A DNA stretch of 20,212 nt from Sulfurovum sp. (GTDB lineage: Bacteria; Campylobacterota; Campylobacteria; Campylobacterales; Sulfurovaceae): NCBI GenBank assembly GCA_004377245.1, contig SOIK01000191.1:1-20212 (forward strand), written 5' to 3'. The notes beneath the pieces are model-generated. The model ran no database searches, was not told where the DNA came from, and saw nothing but the letters and a program-made list of their open reading frames with translations. A program made the translations under genes and the position numbers. Below, piece after piece: positions 8,514 through 13,824 of the stretch (its first letter is position 1; each line of letters starts with the position of its first letter).

Positions 8514-8709
8514 TCTAAACTTCCTTGTTTGTTAAATTATTATATATGTTATAATATTAAAACTATCTTACAAAAATAAATTTTTCTTTAAAATATAACT
8601 TTTTTAATCATTTATCTTTCAATTACAGGCTGAAAGCCCACTTATAAGGGAATATCCATGTAATTAATTTAGAATCATTGAAACTTAAAATCTAAAAATA
8701 ATCACAATT
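8514..8709. other. era-mshI intergenic region with a small multi-arm inverted repeat
   Basis: This 196-base gap holds no gene. Besides the mshI promoter and ribosome site, it contains arms AATTACA (8621-8627) and TGTAATT (8659-8665) that enclose a GGCT-GAA-AGCC hairpin (8628-8638) and a small GGA/TCC hairpin (8649-8657). A further inverted repeat, ATCTAAAA/TTTTAGAT (8691-8698 with 8708-8715), touches the era stop. No long T-tract follows, so a classic terminator is not evident. I could not match it to a known riboswitch. Confidence 0.4.
8539..8544 (-). promoter_or_regulatory. Candidate -10 element for the msh operon
   Basis: The minus strand shows an exact TATAAT (8544-8539) in an A/T-rich region, about 25 bases before the mshI start and just ahead of the ribosome site. 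No good -35 is present at normal spacing. Campylobacterota sigma70 promoters commonly lack a -35 and depend on the -10 with periodic A/T tracts, so this is acceptable. Confidence 0.45.
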
Positions 8710-9609
8710 TTAGATAATATATCCAAATTCTTCTAAGCTTTCTCTATTTTTACTCCACCCTTTTTTAACAGAAACATGTAAATCTAAAAATATTTTTTTG
8801 CCTGAAAAAAACTCCATCTGTTCACGTGCAAGTTTTCCTACACGTTTAATACCTACACCTTTTTGCCCTACAATCATACCTTTTTGTGTCTCTTTTTCTA
8901 CAACGATGGTTGCATATACTTTATCTAAGGTATCACTCTCTTCTATCTTTTCTATCGTTACATCACTCTCATAAGGTATCTCATCACTAAGATTCTCAAA
9001 TATGGATTCACGGATAAGCTCTTTGTAGATGTCTCGTATATTTTCCGTAGTAAGGATTTCAGTATCATAGAGAAATGGTGAATATGGCAGATGTTTAGCT
9101 ATTTCATCAAGAAGTTGTTTTTTTCCTACCTTTTTCTTCACAGAAAAAGGGATGATGGCTTCAAAATACTCTTGATACTTTTGGTATTCACCGAGTTTTG
9201 CCAGGATATCACCTTGTTTTACATGGTCTATCTTTGTCAAAATGACGATGTGTTTTACACCTTTTGCCTGTGCAAGTGCTAAAAACTTCTCATACTCTAC
9301 CAGCTTATCTGTTACCGGTGCTAAAAAAATGATAAGATCACTGTCACCCATAGCTTTAAGTGCTTCATCCAACATAAACTTGTTAAGAAGTCTCTCTTTT
9401 TCATGGATACCTGGAGTATCTACAAAAATGATCTGTGCATTATCATGCATCACGATGATATTCATACGTTTACGTGTTGCCTGTGCTTTCTTGGAGACCA
9501 TTGCCAGTTTTTCACCTACAACATAGTTCAGTAATGTACTCTTCCCTGCATTAGGTCGTCCTACAACTGCTACAAATCCTGCTTTTGTTCCTACACTCTC
9601 ATCAAACAT
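8710..9609 (-). CDS. era: GTPase Era, 16S rRNA maturation factor
   Basis: A 299-residue full-length Era. This GTPase binds the 3' end of 16S rRNA and assists 30S subunit maturation at the cytoplasmic face of the membrane. The G1 loop is GRPNAGKS (17-24), G2 Thr45 lies in the KKAQATRKR segment typical of Era, G3 is DTPG (64-67), and G4 is TKID (125-128) rather than the textbook NKxD. The C-terminal KH domain carries the GMIVGQKGVGIKRVG loop (about 240-255). The ribosome site AAAGGAAAG precedes the ATG. It follows hslU at a distance of 141 bases filled with hairpins; the order rplI-hslV-hslU-era matches Helicobacter. Identity is certain. Confidence 0.97.
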   Translation of the reverse strand: MFDESVGTKAGFVAVVGRPNAGKSTLLNYVVGEKLAMVSKKAQATRKRMNIIVMHDNAQIIFVDTPGIHEKERLLNKFMLDEALKAMGDSDLIIFLAPVTDKLVEYEKFLALAQAKGVKHIVILTKIDHVKQGDILAKLGEYQKYQEYFEAIIPFSVKKKVGKKQLLDEIAKHLPYSPFLYDTEILTTENIRDIYKELIRESIFENLSDEIPYESDVTIEKIEESDTLDKVYATIVVEKETQKGMIVGQKGVGIKRVGKLAREQMEFFSGKKIFLDLHVSVKKGWSKNRESLEEFGYII

Positions 9610-9679
9610 TTAACTTTCCTTTTAAGTGACTAGTCACGTGAGCCTACTGCTGAAGTAGACACAGTGTCAACAATCAAAT

Positions 9680-9711
9680 GATAAAAAGGTGCTTTAGCGC
9701 ACGTTTTTATC
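9680..9711 (-). terminator. Hairpin with flanking A and T tracts between hslU and era
   Basis: Arms GATAAAAAGGTGC (9680-9692) and GCACGTTTTTATC (9699-9711) pair over 13 positions with one mismatch around a 6-base loop. Read on the minus strand the stem is followed by CCTTTTTATC, so it could act as an intrinsic terminator after hslU, possibly in both directions. If it is efficient, era would need its own promoter, which I could not place with confidence. Confidence 0.55.
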
Positions 9712-9716
9712 TTCTT

Positions 9717-9747
9717 GACATAATTGGAGCTTTGCTCTAATTATGTC
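9717..9747. repeat. Second hairpin directly after the hslU stop
   Basis: Arms GACATAATTGGAGC (9717-9730) and GCTCTAATTATGTC (9734-9747) form a 14-pair stem with a single G/T mismatch and a TTT loop, only 3 bases from the hslU stop codon. The core GGAGCTTTGCTC recurs in the hslV-hslU spacer. It may protect or process the 3' end of the hslVU message. Confidence 0.6.
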
Positions 9748-9750
9748 CTA

Positions 9751-11079
9751 TTATAGTATATATCTAGTGGTATCTTCATCTTCAACCACTTTGCTTATCT
9801 TCTCTTCTATAAGTGCTTTATCTATATTTATTTTCTCACCTGCATATTCATCTGCTGAAAAACTGATATCTTCCAATATTTTCTCCATTACTGTATGGAG
9901 ACGTCTAGCACCAATATCTTCAGTCTTTTCATTTGCGAGAAGTGAATAGTGAGCAATAGCATGTAATGCTTCTTCATCAAACACTAACTCAACTCCTTCA
10001 ACATTCATCAAAGCTTGATACTGTTTGATGAGTGAGTTATTTGGTTCTGTCAATATGCGATACAGTGTCTCTTCATCTAAGCTGTCTAGCTCAACACGCA
10101 AAGGAAAACGCCCCTGAAGTTCAGGCATAAGATCACTTGGTTTACTTATGTGAAATGCACCCGCAGCGATAAAAAGGATATGGTCTGTTTTTACCATACC
10201 GAGTTTTGTATGCACAGTAGATCCCTCTACTATGGGAAGCAAGTCTCTTTGCACACCCTCTTTACTTGGGTCTTGTCTGCTTTGACTACCAGAAGGTACA
10301 GCAATCTTATCTATCTCATCAAGAAAAACGATACCACCCTTTTCTACTTTTTCAAGTGCTAAAGCTTTGAGCTGTTCCTCATCGAGTAATACTTCACTCG
10401 CCTCTTGGGCTAAAATTTTCTTAGCATCTGCTACACTTACCTCTTTTTCAGGACCTTTTTTACCCATTCCGCCTAAAACTTTAATGATAGACTCTTGTAC
10501 TTGTATCATCTGAGGGGGAAGTCCCTCTTCTGGCATAGTAGGCTTGTTTGGCATCTCTACTTTAATCTTAAGATGATCAAGCTCCCCTTTGGCAAACTTC
10601 TCTTGCATACGTGCGAACGATGCCTCATACTCTGCTTGCTTTTGCTCACTCGCACCAGCAGGAAGGGGAGGAAGAAGTTTTTCTATAATTTTATTTTCTA
10701 TATAGTTTTTTATCTTCTCTTTATTCTTTTCATTTTCACTTTTACGTACGATACCCATAGAAGTAGATGCCAGATCACGGATCATAGATTCCACATCTCG
10801 CCCGACAAAGCCTACTTCAGTATACTTACTTGCTTCTACTTTGATAAAAGGCAGATTCATCATCGTGGCAAGTCGTCTGGCTATCTCTGTTTTACCTACC
10901 CCTGTGCTACCTATCATTAAGATGTTCTTTGGCACGACATCATGCTGCATCTCTTCACTAAGCTGCATACGTCTATAACGATTTCTAAGTGCTACAGCGA
11001 TGGTCTTTTTTGCATCATCTTGTCCTATGACATATTTGTCAAGGTAAGTGACTATCTCTTTAGGTGTTAAATTTTCCAT
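9751..11079 (-). CDS. hslU: HslU, ATPase subunit of the HslUV (ClpYQ) protease
   Basis: HslU is the AAA+ unfoldase that feeds proteins into the HslV peptidase. The chosen start, ATG 11079 (442 residues, MENLTPKEIV), aligns with the E. coli start MSEMTPREIV and has a GAGGA ribosome site nearby. The frame stays open for another 25 codons upstream, but those residues are not HslU-like. Seen: Walker A GSTGVGKT (57-64), the intermediate I-domain (about 110-240), Walker B GIVFLDEIDKI, the sensor region GRFPLRVEL, the arginine-containing ENIGARRLHT-like motif (here EDIGARRLHT), and the C-terminal tail ending RYIL that docks into HslV. It is separated from hslV by an unusually long 159-base spacer. 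Confidence 0.97.
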   Translation of the reverse strand: MENLTPKEIVTYLDKYVIGQDDAKKTIAVALRNRYRRMQLSEEMQHDVVPKNILMIGSTGVGKTEIARRLATMMNLPFIKVEASKYTEVGFVGRDVESMIRDLASTSMGIVRKSENEKNKEKIKNYIENKIIEKLLPPLPAGASEQKQAEYEASFARMQEKFAKGELDHLKIKVEMPNKPTMPEEGLPPQMIQVQESIIKVLGGMGKKGPEKEVSVADAKKILAQEASEVLLDEEQLKALALEKVEKGGIVFLDEIDKIAVPSGSQSRQDPSKEGVQRDLLPIVEGSTVHTKLGMVKTDHILFIAAGAFHISKPSDLMPELQGRFPLRVELDSLDEETLYRILTEPNNSLIKQYQALMNVEGVELVFDEEALHAIAHYSLLANEKTEDIGARRLHTVMEKILEDISFSADEYAGEKINIDKALIEEKISKVVEDEDTTRYIL

Positions 11080-11238
11080 TTTTTTCCTCTTCTTGAAAAG
11101 AAGCAAAGCTCCCTTTTCATTCTTTCTTCTTGTGTATGAGCAAAGCCCATCCACAATTCATCTCACTTTTGGCTAAAGCCTTATGCAGGAAATCACTAAA
11201 TGATTTCTCGTAAAAGCTTCACCTTCGGTTCAGAAGTC
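11080..11238. other. hslV-hslU spacer with two direct repeats and hairpins
   Basis: This spacer holds two copies of CTTCTTG-N7-GCAAAGC (11089-11109 and 11126-11146, offset 37 bases), a GGCT-AA-AGCC palindrome (11171-11180), a perfect 7-bp hairpin GAAATCA/TGATTTC (11189-11195 with 11201-11207), and a CTTC-ACC/GGT-GAAG structure beside the hslV stop. No gene is seen. The repeat nearest hslU abuts its ribosome site, so the structure could influence hslU translation or RNA processing. Confidence 0.55.
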
Positions 11239-11769
11239 TTACAGTTCTAATATTTTTATATTTTTATTGGTATAGATACAAAGGTCACCTGCAACCTCAA
11301 GCGACTCTTGTACCAGTTCTTTAGGGTCAAGTGTACTGTGTTTATCTAATGCACGTGCTGCGGAGATGGCATAGTTACCACCAGATCCAATGGCAGCCAT
11401 CTTCCCATCTTGTGGTTCAACCACATCACCGGTACCAGAGAGTATAAAAATATGCTCTTGATTAAGTACTATCATCATCGCTTCAAGCTGGCGTAATTGT
11501 TTATCTTTTCTCCACATTTTAGAAAACCCGATGACTGACTTAAAAAGGTCTCCCTTTTTTTCAGCCAATATTCCTTCAAACATATCAAAAAGATTAAACG
11601 CATCAGCTGTGCTTCCAGCAAAACCTGCTAAAATTTTTCCCTCATGTAAAGTACGGATCTTCGTTGCGTTACTTTTAAGTACTGTATCGCCAAAGGTTAC
11701 TTGTCCGTCACCACCGATAACAGCTTTACCTTCACCTTTGTAGCCCAGTATCGTAGTAGCATCAAACAT
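11239..11769 (-). CDS. hslV: HslV, peptidase subunit of the HslUV protease
   Basis: HslV is the proteasome-like threonine peptidase that degrades proteins unfolded by HslU. The protein has 176 residues. It begins MFDATTIL, so a four-residue prefix precedes the expected catalytic Thr5; processing is needed to expose it, unlike E. coli where Thr follows Met directly. Helicobacter HslV begins almost identically. Conserved segments include [26 protein letters not shown], the AIGSGGNYA motif and GDLCIYTN near the C-terminus. The start lies 2 bases after the rplI stop, so the two genes are almost certainly co-transcribed. Identity is certain. Confidence 0.97.
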   Translation of the reverse strand: MFDATTILGYKGEGKAVIGGDGQVTFGDTVLKSNATKIRTLHEGKILAGFAGSTADAFNLFDMFEGILAEKKGDLFKSVIGFSKMWRKDKQLRQLEAMMIVLNQEHIFILSGTGDVVEPQDGKMAAIGSGGNYAISAARALDKHSTLDPKELVQESLEVAGDLCIYTNKNIKILEL

Positions 11770-11771
11770 GA

Positions 11772-12215
11772 CTATACACCTACTACTTCTACTTTAAGTG
11801 TCGCATGAATACCATGACCAAGTTTTGCATCTACTTCATGTATACCTATTGACTTCAGTGCTTTTTTGAGGTTGATATGTTTCTTGTCCAACTCAATATT
11901 AAGTTGCCCTTCTATAGCTTTAGAGATATCAGCATTTCCTACTGAACCCTGTATGCCTACAGGTGCTACAGGTTTTTCTATCTTAACCGTTGTAGCTTCA
12001 AGTGTGATCTTCTCTGCTTCGAGTCTAGCTAACTCATCTCTAAGATTACGAGCCATCTCTTCCTGTTCAGCCTTCCAGTTCTCTACCACTTCAGGTGTAG
12101 CCAATTTTGCCAACCCTTTACCGATGAGAAAGTTTTGTCCATACCCATCTTTCACTTCTTTGATCTCACCTGCTTTTCCAAGTGTTTTTACATCTTTTAT
12201 CAATAATACTTTCAT
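11772..12215 (-). CDS. rplI: 50S ribosomal protein L9
   Basis: A 147-residue, full-length L9. This protein binds domain V of 23S rRNA and projects from the large subunit. The N-terminal domain shows the signature around [20 protein letters not shown] (residues 13-32), followed by the long connecting helix (about 41-75, rich in Glu, Ala and Arg) and the C-terminal RNA-binding domain ([20 protein letters not shown]). The ribosome site AAGGAT lies at 12221-12226. It is the first gene of the minus-strand run rplI-hslV-hslU-era and is divergent from mlaA. The C-terminal valine-rich end and TAG stop lie 2 bases before hslV. Confidence 0.98.
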   Translation of the reverse strand: MKVLLIKDVKTLGKAGEIKEVKDGYGQNFLIGKGLAKLATPEVVENWKAEQEEMARNLRDELARLEAEKITLEATTVKIEKPVAPVGIQGSVGNADISKAIEGQLNIELDKKHINLKKALKSIGIHEVDAKLGHGIHATLKVEVVGV

Positions 12216-12246
12216 TCTTTATCCTTGTTGGAGTATCTATAGGTAT

Positions 12247-12283
12247 GATTTTAACAAAACTTTACTAGACATTTGTTAAAATC
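12247..12283. promoter_or_regulatory. Perfect 12-bp inverted repeat forming mirrored divergent -10 elements for rplI and mlaA
   Basis: Arms GATTTTAACAAA (12247-12258) and TTTGTTAAAATC (12272-12283) are perfect reverse complements around a 13-base spacer. Each arm read outward gives TTGTTAAAAT, whose TAAAAT fits the Campylobacterota -10 pattern. The left one would start rplI transcription about 25 bases before its ATG. The right one would give mlaA a leader of about 63 bases, although TATGAT at 12317-12322 is an alternative. It could also be an operator. Confidence 0.5.
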
Positions 12284-12351
12284 AACTACATGTTTCACCT
12301 GAAATACACGATGAAATATGATAATTACTTATTATAAAACAGAGGTTTCCT

Positions 12352-13194
12352 ATGAAGTATTTACTATTTTTACTAAGTATTACACTCTTTACCTTTCAAG
12401 GATGCAGTACCAAACAAGCTACACCACACTTAGACAACCAGCAAGTAAAAACTCCCAAGACAACTACAATCCCTTCCCAAAAGAGTATCAATAATGACCA
12501 AAAAACAGAAGAAGATACAGAAGAGTTTGAAGAAGAGTTTGAAGCAAAAGAAACAACCAATATACTTGACCCCTTAAGTGGCTATAATAGATTAATGACT
12601 TCTTTTAATGATAAAGTTATTACCTATGCCTTAAACCCTGTATCTGAAGCCTATGCATATGTGGTGCCTCAACCTTTTCGTTTAGGAGTATCCAATTTTA
12701 TTCATAATATACAATTTCCTATTCGTCTAGTCAACAACCTCTTGCAATTAAAATTCCAAAACAGTTCTGATGAAATAGAAAGATTTATTATCAACTCTAC
12801 TGTAGGTTTAGGTGGACTTATGGATCCTGCAAAAAATCATATGAAGATACCGATACCAGCACATAATGAAGATTTTGGTCAAACCTTAGGTCACTATGGC
12901 ATAGGTTCTGGTTTCCACATTGTATTACCATTTTTTGGACCATCAAACGTAAGAGATCTAGTGGGAATCACTATAGATGCTTATGTCTCTCCACTTGTCA
13001 ATGTGAGGGGCTTGGAAAACTATAAAATACCTAATAACCTTGGTCAATCTATTGCCATTGTTACTGCTCATTTTATCAATAAAAATTCTCTACATTTAGG
13101 AGAATACGAAAGTGTTAAAAAAGATGCCATAGATTTATATCCATTTTTAAGAGATATCTATGAACAAAAAAGAATTTCTGACATTGCAGAATAA
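12352..13194 (+). CDS. mlaA: MlaA/VacJ outer-membrane lipoprotein
   Basis: A 280-residue MlaA family lipoprotein. MlaA sits in the outer membrane and passes misplaced phospholipids from the outer leaflet to periplasmic MlaC. Seen: a lipoprotein signal (1-17) with FQGC giving Cys18; a long low-complexity linker (19-70) containing an acidic patch EEDTEEFEEEF (53-63); then the MlaA domain from DPLSGYNRLMTSFND through VNNLLQLKF, INSTVGLGGLMDPA, EDFGQTLGHYGIGSG and LPFFGPSNVRD. The linker is longer and more acidic than in E. coli. The ribosome site AGAGG (12341-12345) is close to the ATG. It leads a run with mlaC and an RND gene, as in C. jejuni Cj1371-1373. Confidence 0.95.
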   Translation: MKYLLFLLSITLFTFQGCSTKQATPHLDNQQVKTPKTTTIPSQKSINNDQKTEEDTEEFEEEFEAKETTNILDPLSGYNRLMTSFNDKVITYALNPVSEAYAYVVPQPFRLGVSNFIHNIQFPIRLVNNLLQLKFQNSSDEIERFIINSTVGLGGLMDPAKNHMKIPIPAHNEDFGQTLGHYGIGSGFHIVLPFFGPSNVRDLVGITIDAYVSPLVNVRGLENYKIPNNLGQSIAIVTAHFINKNSLHLGEYESVKKDAIDLYPFLRDIYEQKRISDIAE

Positions 13195-13214
13195 TTTACC
13201 ATAAAAGGAAAAAT

Positions 13215-13778
13215 ATGTTAAAAAAAATACTGCTGATACTTCTTCTATCTGTCGTATCCAGCCATGCGATAGAAGAACAAAACATTCAAAAAGTGATGGA
13301 TACTAAAGTGAGGAAAGTCTTACTTATATTAAAAGATAAAACATTATCTCAGAAACAAAAAGAGCAAAAAAGTATTGCTGTCATGAAGAATGTCTTTGAC
13401 TATCATACAATGGCACGGATAAGCCTAGGAAAGAAATGGAAATCTCTTACTAAAAAAGAAAAAAAACAATTTTCAATCGCCTTTGAAAAAAAAATAAAAT
13501 ACTCATATGTAGATAAATTAAGACTATACAACAATCAAAAAGTCATCATAAAAGATTTGAAAAAAATAAAACAAAACAGAATTACTTTAGAAAATCACAT
13601 CATAGGAAACAACGAAACCTATAAGGTCATATATCTATTTTACAAAAAAAAGAACCGTAATAGTTGGTTTATTTATGATGTACATTTAGAAGGCGTAAGT
13701 ATTGTTCAGACATACAGAAAACAGTTTTCTGAGTTTTTGAAAACAAAATCATTTAAACAACTTTTGAAGTCGCTCTAA
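13215..13778 (+). CDS. mlaC: MlaC/Ttg2D periplasmic phospholipid-binding protein
   Basis: A 187-residue MlaC family protein that carries phospholipid across the periplasm between MlaA and an inner-membrane partner. A signal peptide (1-18, ending SSHA) is followed by the Ttg2D fold: FDYHTMARISLGKKWKSLT (about 61-79), the KQFSIAFEKKI helix, and the C-terminal pattern SWFIYDVHLEGVSIVQTYR with QFSEFLK. It is very basic: by my count 36 Lys and 6 Arg against about 15 Asp/Glu. The ribosome site AAAGGAAA lies just before the ATG, and the gene is 20 bases after mlaA. No mlaFEDB genes follow; an RND transporter does. Confidence 0.93.
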   Translation: MLKKILLILLLSVVSSHAIEEQNIQKVMDTKVRKVLLILKDKTLSQKQKEQKSIAVMKNVFDYHTMARISLGKKWKSLTKKEKKQFSIAFEKKIKYSYVDKLRLYNNQKVIIKDLKKIKQNRITLENHIIGNNETYKVIYLFYKKKNRNSWFIYDVHLEGVSIVQTYRKQFSEFLKTKSFKQLLKSL

Positions 13779-13824
13779 GCTACTGTGTCTTTACCAACTT
13801 ATGCTCATGCAAAAAAGATGACCT

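Noticed and set aside
8620-8666. Known riboswitch or ribozyme class
   Set aside because: The core does not match c-di-GMP, preQ1, purine, SAM or hammerhead consensus features that I can recall; it is kept only as an unexplained fold.
10495-10920. 141-codon plus-strand frame
   Set aside because: It is antisense to conserved HslU and its translation is rich in Phe, Leu and Cys without recognisable motifs; it lacks a ribosome site.
11080-11154. 25-codon upstream extension of hslU starting at ATG 11154
   Set aside because: The extra residues are not HslU-like, and the ATG at 11079 matches the E. coli start and has a good ribosome site.
11866-12279. 137-codon plus-strand frame
   Set aside because: It is antisense to rplI across its length; the low-complexity serine-rich translation reflects the Glu/Lys codons of L9.
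13801-13821. Six-codon upstream frame (ATG CTC ATG CAA AAA AGA TGA) just before the RND gene
   Set aside because: No ribosome site of its own is evident and the short frame may be chance; a leader-peptide role cannot be supported.
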